From positions 28,788,932 to 28,852,931 of the forward strand of contig JAJLRJ010000008.1 of the NCBI GenBank assembly GCA_024195265.1: DNA of 64,000 nt, read 5' to 3'. Every line of letters starts with the position of its first letter. Position 1 is the first letter of the stretch. Under the pieces are notes generated by a model that was given only the letters and a program-made list of their open reading frames with translations, was not told the DNA's origin and did no database searches. This stretch comes from Dendrophyllia cribrosa. Its lineage: Eukaryota > Cnidaria > Anthozoa > Scleractinia > Dendrophylliidae. Below are positions 26,352 through 35,542 of this stretch, piece by piece. The position numbers and the translations under genes were made by a program.

Positions 26352-26608
26352 AGTGGAAATTTTCCAAAGTTTTCTGCCCTTCAATTTTGACTTTAACTTG
26401 TCTTGACTACTAGCTACAAATGACCTTTTGAAAACATTTTTAAACAGAGAAATGAAATCCTCGGTTAACTTTTAATCCGGGATTAGCGTTAATCGGCTTT
26501 CGAACAACTGGGCTCTGGGCCCAGTTGTTCAAAACGTGGATAGCGCTATCCACCGGATAAATCACTATTCGTTGGATAGTGTAATGGGTTTTGTTAATGC
26601 TTATCCAC

Positions 26609-26644
<36 letters not shown>

Positions 26645-26760
26645 TCTTTGAACAACTGGGCCCTGATGGATAGCACAAAGGATTTTGTTAATACTTATCC
26701 ACTGGATAGTGATTTATCCGATGGATAGCACTATCCACCGTTTGAACAACCGGGGCCTGG
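25991..26760. repeat. Cluster of MITEs with GGGCCC(A/G)GTTGTTCAAA ends
   Basis: At least three related elements lie end to end: 25991-26137 and 26518-26664 share GGATAGCGCTATCCACCGGA inverted at both ends. 26139-26517 has GGCCGGGTTGTTCAAAG ends with GGATTAGCG subterminal blocks and an (ATT)n run at 26287-26350. A further half copy runs to about 26760. Confidence 0.7.
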
Positions 26761-27057
26761 TAATCTACGGTCATTATGAAAAGCCTGGTGGCGGCTTTGA
26801 TTTCAGTCACGGGGGAGTGCGGGGCTGAATGTGCAAACAATTCAATTATCGCTAAATTTTTAATGAGAATGATATTTGACCACCGTGATCTTTATATAAA
26901 GTCTATAAAGATCACACGTAATCTTTATATAAAGAATACTAATATGGGTAGTAATTATTCACTGATTCTTAGTACAACAAATGGTGACTTTCATATTTTT
27001 GTTAAGTACTGTTTTACGATATCTAGTCTTTTGCCATTCTAGGGAATCGGCTAAACA

Positions 27058-27171
27058 GAAGAATACCCGTCCACTTATTTGCATCTCATTGAATAAGAAT
27101 GGATCCTTTTGTTTTCATATGCTTCGTTCTTTAAAACGTTTAGGGATATGTAAATAAGTGGACGGGTATTC
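27058..27171. repeat. Foldback MITE
   Basis: AGAATACCCGTCCACTTATT and its reverse complement ending GGACGGGTATTCT form about 30-bp arms around an AT-rich loop. Confidence 0.7.
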
Positions 27172-29034
27172 TAAAAAAGCAACCAACAATTTAACAAGTG
27201 AGCCGTTATTTGAATTACACCAGCGCCCTCGTGTAAATTGCCAGGCAAGCGACTGGTTCGGAGATGCAAGCTGCTTAATATTTCTACTCGTTCTCTCAAA
27301 ACCACTGAAACAAAAAATTGTCAGACGTTTTATCTACCGTACCTGTCAACTTTGGTATAGCATTTTTCAGTACATTATTTTTTCCTCAGAACTGTAAAAT
27401 CCCAAAACTTTCAACAGGAGCCGGGAAGCAATAGTCACTTCGTCGAAGACGGCGCACATGTGATGTATACTAATCAGTCTACTTCTTTTTCTTGTATGCT
27501 AATTTCCACTTTGCACAAAAGCGCAATTGTTTAAATTCCGAAGGGACACGCTTTTGAACGAATGTTTTTGAAGCCGTTCAAAAATTGTAGTGCGTGTATT
27601 ATCAGGTGTAAAAACTCTCGTCTTCGCCTCGAGTTTTTAAAACTGATAATACACAACTCCTCGTTTTTTGAACAGTACTTAATATATTTTGGTTGTATTA
27701 CTGAAAAAAAAAGAAAACAAATGTTGTCATATTACACCCCTACTTTCCCATAACGGACACGTCTTTACAACGGCCACCGTATAGTAGCACCTCTGTCCCC
27801 AAGGTTGCCGTTGTGGAAAGGTTCGACTGTAGTTATGTAACACACAAATATGATATATCAACCAATATTTTGGTTGTATTACTGAAATAAAATGTTGTAC
27901 CGCGCCCCACCCCCCCCACCCCCCAAAAAAGAAAACAAATGTTGTCATATTACACCCCTACCTCCCCTTAACGGCCACGTCTCTACAACGACCACCGTAT
28001 GGTAGTACCTCTGTCCCCAAGGTTATAGGTTGTAGTTATGTAACTGTTGTGTAGTTATGTAGTTACGTAGTTATGTAGTTATGCTGTAGTTACGTAACAC
28101 ACAAATATGATATATCAACTCTGTCACCACAAGATTAATTGAGAGAATAGTTCAACTGCCGATTACCGGGAAATCTACCCATAGTCCCACAATGGCTAGG
28201 TGGAGCAATGATGTAGGGTGGATCCGCTATTTGTTTACAGGAGTTTGTTGACACCACAGCCCCGATTAACGTGCAAAAAAACGAAGAGAATTAAATACGA
28301 CAAGATAGGTCCTAAAATATTTGATACCGAAAGACGTCATTCCGACGAATACAATTCTCGATCCCATCACTTTCATCGAACCCGTCAAATTTCTTCTCAG
28401 ATAGCCAGGCAAATAGCTATCCTTATATCATCTTTTTTTTTCTCTGTCTTGCAAAAACCTATTGTTGCTATAAATTTATCAAACAGTAAACATGACATTT
28501 GTACCACTGGACTCAAATGTTCGACACCTCGAAACCACGCACGTAGCGATCACGCGTGAGTTATTTTAGTCGCCCAATCGCGGCGCTTGATAGATCTAAA
28601 ACCCCATAGGGATTATAAGGAGCCAATCAGCAAAACATCAGATTCTGGATGTTTTCGTATAAGCGGGATTGTTATTGGCTCGGCGCTACGAAAGGAATCG
28701 CGCTCTGCAGAGACTTTTCTCGCGGCGAAAATAGTAGAGACATAAGAGACGTGTAATATGAGAGAGATGAAGGCACGACAAAAACCTCTGTCACCCAGGG
28801 CAAGTACAAAGCAAATTGTGTCGTGTAAGTATTTTCTATTTTTTTTTTTATTTGTTATTTTTGTTTCATCAATTGTGCTATCCGTCCTATCATAATGTTT
28901 CTATGTTCCTTATTAGCGGAAATGAAAAAAAGCACTTCGTATCCCTCGAGGCTCATGATAAGTTTAATGGTTGGATATTTGGAAAGTGAATAAAAAAAGG
29001 CTGGTGCTGCATGTTCAAAGCTTATTCTCAGTTT
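27172..29034. other. Host intergenic DNA with Tigger-like ends and GTAGTTATGTAA repeats
   Basis: Two similar blocks (about 27700-27840 and 27920-28030) carry CGGCCACGTCTCTACAACG-type sequence and a GGTTCGACTGTAG terminus, remnants of Tigger-like elements. 28030-28100 has short TAGTTATGTAG repeats. A short frame at 28757-28825 ends before a GTAAGT and could be a first exon, but I cannot support it further. Confidence 0.4.
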
Positions 29035-29304
29035 CTAGCCCACGAGCTCCTGCAGCTCATCGGCGAAGGTCATGACGTCAAGCCTGTTTGAAAATCCCAA
29101 GTCCTCCTTGACTGTGGCGTAGAAGAAATCCGCGCTCTACAAATAATAGGAAAAGAAACAAACAATATTAATGATGATGATGACATTATGATTATAAAGA
29201 ACTTCATTAAATTAAAAATTAAAAAAATAATAACCTCCTTTCTTAATTTGGCTAGTTGTTGCAGCTTTTTCCCTGTTAATTTCTGCTTTCCTTTGGAACT
29301 TTCG
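29035..29304 (-). CDS. Last two exons of an unidentified host gene
   Basis: On the minus strand an acceptor (polypyrimidine then CAG, 29307-29305) opens an exon 29304-29235 whose frame reads ESSKGKQKLTGKKLQQLAK and continues LRKE. After a GT-AG intron it joins in frame to 29136-29035 (SADFFYATVKEDLGFSNRL ... ELQELVG, stop TAG). Both sides of the splice read as a normal protein. The polymer is lysine-rich and helical, then acidic; I do not recognise the family. Element 1 begins 102 bp further upstream, so the rest of this gene would be beyond the right edge of the window or lost. Confidence 0.5.
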
Positions 29305-29405
29305 CTGTAAAATGAGAAGAACAAAAAACATATTTGTAGTCGCTAAATCATCATGCGAATTTCACGGCATATTTTATGATTTGAAATAAATCAAACGACT
29401 GTATG

Positions 29406-29535
29406 AGTAGTTATTAGGGAGGGAGTCAAATACCAGTTTTTCGAACCCATAAAATAAGCTGTCCTCACTCCACTCGGACAGCTTATTTTATGGGTTCGAA
29501 AAACTGGTATTTGACGTCCCTCCCTAATAACTACT
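29406..29535. repeat. Terminal palindrome of element 1, left end
   Basis: Arms of about 59 bp starting AGTAGTTATTAGGGAGGGAG pair almost perfectly (one 1-nt difference near the base) around an 11-nt loop. The core GTCCTCACTCCACTCGGAC is at 29461-29479. Same length class, tip (AGTAGT) and loop as the palindromes of element 2, but unrelated arm sequence. Confidence 0.92.
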
Positions 29536-29631
29536 CTGGATACCCCTCCCTCAAACCCCGTAAGAGGGGGCTAAATGCGTTTTTCCCCGAGCCCGCCCGC
29601 AATGGCAAGCGAGGCATCACCAATTGAAGAA
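29406..29631. repeat. Left terminal inverted repeat of element 1
   Basis: The palindrome plus a subterminal part with AATGCGTTTTTCCCCGAGCC and CATCACCAATTGAAGAA. The subterminal part is repeated inverted at 62604-62699 (element 2, right) and 63945-64000 (element 1, right, cut by the edge). Confidence 0.88.
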
Positions 29632-29642
29632 ACAACATACCC

Positions 29643-29653
29643 TCCATATAAAC
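29643..29653 (+). promoter_or_regulatory. CATATAAAC promoter box for the zinc-finger gene
   Basis: CATATAAAC ends 6 nt before the ATG at 29660; the same box and spacing occur in element 2 (45754-45762). Confidence 0.6.
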
Positions 29654-29659
29654 GCGACA

Positions 29660-30226
29660 ATGCCCCTCGCCAACGAACCAATGACTGCCGTTGCGTTTTT
29701 GAAAATGCGTGGGATTGAGTTGAAAGAAGGTGATGACTTATATGCAAAGAACAAAGGGACGTTCGAATACAACCCTTGCAGACATTGTGGTTTAAACTTC
29801 ACCCAAGGCCATTCTCTTGTTGAGCATCAAAAATACGCTTGCAAGAAGCTGCGAACAGAACCACGCCCGAAAGAGATTTGTCCCGGCTGCAATCGAAGAT
29901 TGTGTAAATCAACGGTTTACAGTCATTTAAGAAATGGTTGTCCTCCCGCGAAAAGAAACCCTCGAGTTTTTATACAGCGTGAGGTTGTTCGAGATGTTTT
30001 TGCCGAGTCATATGTCAGACAGCATGAACTGAATGCATGGCTTGACGCTCAAGAACAAGAACCATTTAAAAACAAAAGCCTGGAGGTTCTCAACCCCTTA
30101 CCCAGGATCCGAGATTTGAGCTTTGTTTCTGATTTCATCGAAGGCAAGTCATCACTCGCAGCTTTTCAAACAGAGTTGTGTGGTTATTACCAATTGAAAA
30201 AACCTTTACCCTTTACATACCAATGA
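29660..30226 (+). CDS. Zinc-finger protein (element 1), 188 aa
   Basis: Predicted nucleic-acid-binding protein. A C2H2-type finger CRHCGLNFTQGHSLVEHQKY, ending in AC, lies at about residues 40-62. It is followed by a second Cys/His group, CPGCNRRLCKSTVYSHLRNG then C, at about 75-96. I start it at 29660 because the promoter box lies just upstream and the copy in element 2 keeps the same start. The C-terminal half (from about residue 105) differs completely from the element-2 copy. The stop overlaps the next start as ATGA (30223-30226), so the two genes are tightly coupled. Role unknown; a DNA-binding regulator or replication accessory are guesses. Confidence 0.75.
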   Translation: MPLANEPMTAVAFLKMRGIELKEGDDLYAKNKGTFEYNPCRHCGLNFTQGHSLVEHQKYACKKLRTEPRPKEICPGCNRRLCKSTVYSHLRNGCPPAKRNPRVFIQREVVRDVFAESYVRQHELNAWLDAQEQEPFKNKSLEVLNPLPRIRDLSFVSDFIEGKSSLAAFQTELCGYYQLKKPLPFTYQ

Positions 30227-31335
30227 TGGCGACAACACAAGATTTCATGAACTTTCTCAAATCGAGGAACACTGGGCTGAAACAAAAGAGCGCCGACTGG
30301 CTCTCAGCCAGACAAAATACAATTGGGGCTTCTGAAGTTTCTGCTTTAACAGCCACTTCGCCGTTCGAAACGCGAAGAAGCTTGCTCTTAAAGAAAATTC
30401 AACCCCCGGTTATGCATAACAATGCGGCTTGTACCTGGGGCAATCTGTTCGAGCCGCTTATTCGCAAGTATTTTGAGCAAAAACATTCTGTTTCCGTTTT
30501 TGGCCACAGCATATCTCTTAATCTGTCAAGCGAGCATCCGCTTTATCGAAAGGTCACTTGTAACCCAGACGGCTATTTCATGAATAAAGATAACACATTA
30601 AACTTGTTAGAATTCAAGTGTCCGTTCAAGCGAAAAATAGCGATGAACAGAATTCCTAGCTATTATAGCGATCAGATACAAATAGGGCTTGCTTTGAGTG
30701 GCGACATGGTCTCCAAAGGCTTGTTTGTTGACGGCTATTTCAGAATGTGTTCTTTAAATCAGCTTGAACCAAGTTTAGCCCACAATTCTTTTCTCAATGC
30801 CGGGAAAACATACAAGACAAAAAACAAATCAACTCTTGCCTGGGGGATCTGTTATCTATTCAGCAAACAAAACATCAAGAGCAATCAAGCCGAACTTATT
30901 GATCTTGGGGCAACACAAACAATTGCTTTGTTTGAACATGTCATGGGTTTAATTGCCACTAAAGATGTTTGGGTTTCTTATGGCAAAATACGAATGGCGT
31001 TCACAGAACGCGACGAAAATGATGAATTTTTACGTTTAAACGCTATGAAAGAAGCATTCTCTAACCCGCGTAGAGAATGGCCGAAACCTGTCGCAATGTT
31101 CGCTTGGAAATTGCTCGATCTCACTGAAATTTGGGAGTTTAAAAAACCATATTTCTTGAGGGACATTCAAAGACCTATCGAATGTTTTCATGAGAATTTA
31201 TCAAAGTTAAAAGGAAGAATCAGAAATTATACTTACACCGAGGACTCTGCCACAACTCCAAACACAGGCGATGACAAGGCCGTTTTGGAAGCCTTTATAA
31301 TGAAGCAAGCGGCAATGCTTACTCCAGAGTTCTGA
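30223..31335 (+). CDS. YqaJ-type viral recombinase/exonuclease, 370 aa
   Basis: Predicted PD-(D/E)xK nuclease of the lambda-exonuclease/YqaJ class, used by many DNA viruses for end resection and strand-annealing recombination. Visible motifs: WLSARQNTIGASEVSALT near residue 30 (the conserved R-x(4)-GxS segment), then CNPDGYF (Asp near 117) and LLEFKCP (Glu near 130, Lys near 132), which form the metal site. IPSYYSDQIQIGLAL is the following Tyr/Gln helix typical of the family. The start at 30223 overlaps the zinc-finger stop. Element 2 lacks this gene and has a different small gene in its place. Frame intact. Confidence 0.8.
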   Translation: MMATTQDFMNFLKSRNTGLKQKSADWLSARQNTIGASEVSALTATSPFETRRSLLLKKIQPPVMHNNAACTWGNLFEPLIRKYFEQKHSVSVFGHSISLNLSSEHPLYRKVTCNPDGYFMNKDNTLNLLEFKCPFKRKIAMNRIPSYYSDQIQIGLALSGDMVSKGLFVDGYFRMCSLNQLEPSLAHNSFLNAGKTYKTKNKSTLAWGICYLFSKQNIKSNQAELIDLGATQTIALFEHVMGLIATKDVWVSYGKIRMAFTERDENDEFLRLNAMKEAFSNPRREWPKPVAMFAWKLLDLTEIWEFKKPYFLRDIQRPIECFHENLSKLKGRIRNYTYTEDSATTPNTGDDKAVLEAFIMKQAAMLTPEF

Positions 31336-31345
31336 ATGCCTTATC

Positions 31346-31984
31346 TCATAAATATTCGTTTTTGATTATCATCGCATCAGACATCCATTGTTGTCTCAGG
31401 TAATTTATAATCGCTCGTTGCGGGGCTTCAAGCGGTGTTATAATGTTCAGGATTTTGTAGACCACAAACGTATAAGATATTCTCGGAAGCCGACCTTCTA
31501 TTTGTTTGAAGATACGTTTCGTTTCATGGATTTGATCGAGAGTCAACTGCACATGCAGAAATTTGAGCTTTTTGATAAGCCGGTTCAAAGCATAACAAAA
31601 CACGTAACTTCGTCCCGACCGATGACTTGGTCTGTGGAAATTGTTTTGCTGCGTACATGCCGGGACATCATCGAGCACTTCCACACGGCCGCATCTTTTA
31701 CAATAAAGTTCACAAGAATCTATTGATTGCAAAAAGGAGCCACCACAGTCATAACAAGACAGGAGTCTTCGGTCCCAGCGTTCAATCTGCATGTATTTGT
31801 AATGTTTTTGTAGATATTGCTTCCCAATCTCTGCTCGCCCCATATCTTCGCATAACAGATAGAATTTTTCCGGCAGGCACAAGCGGTGTATTTCTTTTCT
31901 GTAATCGCTGCCGTATAGCGAGCGAAGGATGGCAAATTTGTGTTCTTTGTCAAGTTCATTGAGCCGTACGTCAAACTCAGTCAT
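31346..31984 (-). CDS. VLTF3-like zinc-ribbon late transcription factor (element 1), 212 aa
   Basis: Candidate homologue of the poxvirus-type late transcription factor VLTF3 found in many large DNA viruses. A zinc ribbon CYDCGGSF ... CELYCKRCG lies at about residues 77-99. It is followed by a helical domain with SYVFCYALNRLIKKLKFL and a downstream QLTLDQIHETKRIFKQIEG, the general layout of that family. The paralogue in element 2 (46588-47319) keeps the layout but is strongly diverged. The start is fixed by the ATAAAC box directly upstream (31985-31997). The assignment is from pattern memory and needs a profile search. Confidence 0.5.
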   Translation of the reverse strand: MTEFDVRLNELDKEHKFAILRSLYGSDYRKEIHRLCLPEKFYLLCEDMGRAEIGKQYLQKHYKYMQIERWDRRLLSCYDCGGSFLQSIDSCELYCKRCGRVEVLDDVPACTQQNNFHRPSHRSGRSYVFCYALNRLIKKLKFLHVQLTLDQIHETKRIFKQIEGRLPRISYTFVVYKILNIITPLEAPQRAIINYLRQQWMSDAMIIKNEYL

Positions 31985-31997
31985 GTTTATATTTAGA
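31985..31997 (-). promoter_or_regulatory. TAAATATAAAC box for the VLTF3-like gene
   Basis: Reads CTAAATATAAAC on the minus strand, touching the ATG at 31984; resembles the early-gene variant at 29643. Confidence 0.45.
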
Positions 31998-32079
31998 GAT
32001 TACAATTTTTCAATTGGGGGTTTCCCGTGATTTCCGGTATTGTTGTGTAAAGGCCGTATTTAGAAAATTACAACTTTTC

Positions 32080-32207
32080 GGTATGAAATTCTTGAGTTAC
32101 CCCGCATTCCAGAGTTACCCCGTTTCAGTAAAAATTTTTTTTTGCTTTTTTGAAAAACTTGAAAACGGGGTAACTCTGGAATGTGGGGTCACTCAAGAAT
32201 TTCATAC
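32080..32207. repeat. Internal 128-bp foldback, only in element 1
   Basis: Arms CGGTATGAAATTCTTGAGT and complement (ending GAATTTCATACG) pair over about 50 bp, with internal GAGTTACCCCG blocks, around an AT-rich loop. The matching gap in element 2 (47320-47358) is under 40 bp. Either a host MITE inserted in the element or an element-specific site. Confidence 0.75.
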
Positions 32208-32317
32208 GTCATTTGTGTGATTACGTCATCTCAATACCCACGGCTCTAAAGATGTTCGTTCTGAAGTTCGTGTTGTCTATGATTTTTCCCTCAAGATTTG
32301 TAGATTAAAACCTGAGT

Positions 32318-32993
32318 TTAATCTCTCAAATCGGACTTGGATGCTGCGGTGAGACGATTTATCTTTTTTTGAAACTCTTCCTTGACTTCTTTGCGAAGTT
32401 CGGTTTTGATCTTGTCTATATCTGGCGCTGGAGTTTGCCTGCCTCCTTGTGCAGCCTTTTTTTCACCAGAGCGAATCAAGGCTTTCAGTTCGTGATATTT
32501 TTCAACCTCGCGAAGAATGATTGAAAATTCTGAATCACTGATTCGCTTGTCCGTCAGAGCTTTTGAAACCAAGTCATTGACAGAGTTTCGTTTAGCAAGG
32601 GCGAGTGTGTAGATCTTTTCATTTTTGGTTATTTTTCTTTCGAGCCTTTTACCGAACGCAGTAAGGCCAGCTGATGAAAATCCTGAAACGGCAGCAATGC
32701 CAGCAAGAGGGGGGGAGGCGATAACCCCAACTCCTGTCAAAGCTGTTGCCAAGGTTGCAGAAGACAAACCCGCAGAAATGAAACCAAGCCCAACAGCTGA
32801 ACCGTGAACAACAGAGTGGGTTCGTTTGTACTTCTTAGCGACCTGCCTATAATGACCGGCTTCTGACTCAAGCTCTGTCTGTAAGTCAGATATTTTTTTT
32901 AGCCGGAAGTCATCACCATTTGGCAACACTGCCGTAGAGCGGTTGTGTCTCGCTGTATTCCGGGGCCGATGGCAGCACATTGGCAGAACTCAT
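32318..32993 (-). pseudogene. Conserved membrane protein, 220 aa, with N-terminal frameshift (element 1)
   Basis: Helical protein: a charged N-terminal helix with EAGHYRQVAKKYKRTHSVVH, then two Gly/Ala-rich hydrophobic segments (VGLGFISAGLSSATLATAL and GIAAVSGFSSAGLTAFG) likely to cross or enter a membrane. A long basic/acidic helix and a coiled-coil C-terminus ending AASKSDLRD follow. The ATG next to the promoter box is at 32993, but that frame stops after 26 codons. The conserved frame is open from 32980, so a small indel separates start and body near 32910-32920. The element-2 copy is intact. The family recurs in such elements; function unknown (membrane remodelling or capsid-membrane link are guesses). 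Confidence 0.65.
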
Positions 32994-32999
32994 GGTGGG

Positions 33000-33011
33000 G
33001 TATATATATGA
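33000..33011 (-). promoter_or_regulatory. CATATATATAC promoter box
   Basis: CATATATATAC on the minus strand, 6-7 nt before the ATG at 32993; identical box in element 2 at 48050-48061. Confidence 0.75.
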
Positions 33012-33015
33012 TTTT

Positions 33016-33687
33016 TTAATTTATCTCGACTTCAAATTCCAAAGGCGCGCCATTAAAGTTGAATAGGGCATTGTTCTCATCCCTCACTGACAGTGATATG
33101 CTATTTACATAATCGCCAGACGAGACGTCACGCAAGATGCTCTGTTGTTTTGGCTGGTAGAGAATTTTCTCAAAAGCCTTCCCACGAATATCAAACCGAG
33201 CCAAAACTGTCGAAGGCTTGCCATTGAGGAGGTTTTGTTCTTTATCAACCATATCACAGTGTATGAAGTAAGTGCTTGGTGCCCTTAAACGCTTGACGAA
33301 AGTTATTAGCAGCAATTCAGGTCTTATGCCGAGTAATTCTGCCAGATTGTTACTAAGCGTCACACTGCCGCTGTTATTATGAATGACCATGGCCCCGTAT
33401 GGCCTGTTTGTTTCAATTGTTAGATTTAAACGGCTGTTATGGGTTTTTAGGTTTTCAAAGTCTTTCGCTAAACTAACAATAGTGTGATGGCCTGGAAGTA
33501 AGGTTGCGGCACGTGATGAACCATTAGGAGGAGGGGTTGTTGGTGAAATAACTGCTTCTTCTTTCAAAGTATGCCACGAATTGAAAATTGAGCAAGATAT
33601 GAGTCGAATATAACGTGGCCTTTGAAGCGGGTGATCGAAGTACATCGTGTGAGGGTTCGAAGACGTGACGATTGTTAACACAACCAT
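33016..33687 (-). CDS. Beta-rich 223-aa protein, minor capsid (penton-like) candidate (element 1)
   Basis: No cysteine-rich or catalytic motif. The sequence is dominated by predicted beta strands: RPRYIRLISCSIFNSW, RLNLTIETNRPYGAMVI, STYFIHCDMVDKE, VNSISLSVRDENNALFNFNG and a C-terminal LEFEVEIN. Length and strand content would fit a single-jelly-roll vertex protein, and it sits with other structural genes, but that is inference. It is transcribed divergently from the 600-residue protein; 48 bp separate the two start codons. The element-2 copy is intact and very similar. Confidence 0.6.
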   Translation of the reverse strand: MVVLTIVTSSNPHTMYFDHPLQRPRYIRLISCSIFNSWHTLKEEAVISPTTPPPNGSSRAATLLPGHHTIVSLAKDFENLKTHNSRLNLTIETNRPYGAMVIHNNSGSVTLSNNLAELLGIRPELLLITFVKRLRAPSTYFIHCDMVDKEQNLLNGKPSTVLARFDIRGKAFEKILYQPKQQSILRDVSSGDYVNSISLSVRDENNALFNFNGAPLEFEVEIN

Positions 33688-33735
33688 GATTGCATGTATA
33701 TAATAAACATTTTTAAAATATAAATATATACAATC
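33688..33735. promoter_or_regulatory. Divergent promoter between two structural genes
   Basis: Contains TTATATACATGC facing left and AAATATATACAATC facing right, each within 20 nt of its ATG. Confidence 0.7.
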
Positions 33736-35538
33736 ATGTTTGGCAGACGGCCCAATTCAAATCTTGGTCTAAACATCGGCGGCCACAATTACGGGCCCCC
33801 ACCCCTTTTTAATTCAAACCTAAACGTCAATAGCCATCCTCCATATAAGCCACCCCCAGATCCACTAGCCTGGATGAAAACACCAGAAGCAGCAAAGCTC
33901 TCTGCCGCGGCCAAGGCTAAGGCGCTCTCAGACTTCAAAAAGCGTTTCCCGCGCGCCGATATGTCCCATTTTGAAGTGCAAGTAGAGTTTGGTGACGACC
34001 ACAAAACAGCCACAGGGGAAGTGCTTTACAAAGAGGGTCAAGGCTCAATAGCCCTTATCACAGAAATAGCCCACAAAGATTGGACTGGCGCCGAAAGAGA
34101 CGCTCTTGGCCTTGTCTATGACGGGGGTTTCCCTTATCAGCTATCGTTGGGGCAACCAGAGTCAATCCCGGCTGTTGCTTTCTCCACCACAATAGACAAA
34201 GACATGATGATTGGCGCAATCTTGAATGACAAAGAGCAAAAGATTTACGTCACGCCAACTGAGTATTTCACAACGAAATACAGAAATATCTTCAGGGACA
34301 CACAGATTTCATTCACAACCGCAAAATACGGCCGAAAGTGGATGGGTGGTCCTCATATGAGCTTTTGGCCACAACAATTCTCCTTCGCCCTGTGGTGTGT
34401 AACAACCGGCTGTGGGATCTCGCGTGACATTCTCTTCGATAAGAACTCAAGTCTATCCCTAACCCCACAGTTAAGGTCGTTTTACCGGTTTCACGTTTAT
34501 TTCACAACAAGGCGAATACTCTACCAGATGGGTGGGGAACAAAGCGTGAGTGCTTTGCCAGACGACCCCCCATTTTCCCAGAAAGACAACAAGTATAACA
34601 TCGACGCGTACAAGAAGATTTGCATAGAGTTCGGTATCGACCCCAGTTCTGACTTCCGTTACACATACGGCAAGAACCACGGCCTTGGGAATGTGTACAT
34701 TGGGGTTTATGGAGAGGGCCCCATCTCTACCGAATACACATACCCCGATTCCGATCTAGCTCTGTTCGATGATGAGCGCATCACTGACAGAAACGACCCC
34801 AACTTTCGCGCCAATGGTATATCTTTCGTTCGCAACGACCAAGGGGCGGACACCCAGTTCGAGCACTTTGTGCCAAATTACGCACAGGGGCTAACACAAC
34901 CAGGGCTCGCGCGTATGAACCAATCAATCGAGGCCTTTGTGTACTGCATTCTTGGTTCACAAGCCAAAACCCGCAGCAGCATCATTGGAAAAGGAGGCCG
35001 GGCGTTCGAAACGCAGAGAGTATTCCTCACCCATCTAGAGGAGGCCATAATACTGAACGACATCGCAACAAGCGTACAGCGATACCAGCTTGCCATCCAA
35101 GCAACGAAAGTTCGCCTAGACTTTGCGACAGCACCCGGAAGCTGGCTCATGCCATCACGCATGATTATCAACACAGAGAGCGTGATCGGGTATAACAACA
35201 ATCTACAGGAGGCAACGCAAAGGATGAAGCTGGGCGTGAACAGTGATGTTAATCTTGGCACAAAAAAAGCCTCCCTTCGCCACATGGACGGTGGACCGAC
35301 AAAGATTAATCCACCAAACAGCCACCCATCAAACCCGATACATAAACAGGCCACACAGGCACAGGGCATCGCGCCCAAACCAACCACCACACCCACCCCA
35401 CAGCCCACGCCAACACCCACACCAACCCCACAGCCCACACCCGCACCCACACCACAACCAGACCCGCATCACGTCTCCAAGGCAGTCGTTGCTGTGGGTG
35501 CGCTTGCTTTGGCAGGCCTTCTCGTTTGGTCGAGATAA
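33736..35538 (+). CDS. Large conserved element protein with C-terminal membrane anchor, 600 aa
   Basis: One of the largest structural-type genes of the element. N-terminus rich in Asn/Pro/Gly (GGHNYGPPP), then a long globular region with invariant stretches such as GPHMSFWPQQFSFALWC, TGCGISRDILFDKNSSLSL, RSFYRFHVYFTTRRILYQMG and ARMNQSIEAFVYCILGSQAK. A Pro/Thr-rich linker (about residues 550-575) leads to a single membrane segment (VSKAVVAVGALALAGLLVWS) ending in Arg. No enzyme motif is visible. The sequence is almost the same in element 2 despite decay elsewhere. A membrane-anchored virion or cell-attachment protein is a reasonable guess only. The stop is 4 bp from the convergent coiled-coil gene stop (35543). 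Confidence 0.75.
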   Translation: MFGRRPNSNLGLNIGGHNYGPPPLFNSNLNVNSHPPYKPPPDPLAWMKTPEAAKLSAAAKAKALSDFKKRFPRADMSHFEVQVEFGDDHKTATGEVLYKEGQGSIALITEIAHKDWTGAERDALGLVYDGGFPYQLSLGQPESIPAVAFSTTIDKDMMIGAILNDKEQKIYVTPTEYFTTKYRNIFRDTQISFTTAKYGRKWMGGPHMSFWPQQFSFALWCVTTGCGISRDILFDKNSSLSLTPQLRSFYRFHVYFTTRRILYQMGGEQSVSALPDDPPFSQKDNKYNIDAYKKICIEFGIDPSSDFRYTYGKNHGLGNVYIGVYGEGPISTEYTYPDSDLALFDDERITDRNDPNFRANGISFVRNDQGADTQFEHFVPNYAQGLTQPGLARMNQSIEAFVYCILGSQAKTRSSIIGKGGRAFETQRVFLTHLEEAIILNDIATSVQRYQLAIQATKVRLDFATAPGSWLMPSRMIINTESVIGYNNNLQEATQRMKLGVNSDVNLGTKKASLRHMDGGPTKINPPNSHPSNPIHKQATQAQGIAPKPTTTPTPQPTPTPTPTPQPTPAPTPQPDPHHVSKAVVAVGALALAGLLVWSR

Positions 35539-35542
35539 GTGT

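Noticed and set aside
28757..28830. Possible first exon ending at GTAAGT
   Set aside because: Only about 23 codons, sequence looks like a dispersed repeat, and no downstream acceptor joins convincingly.
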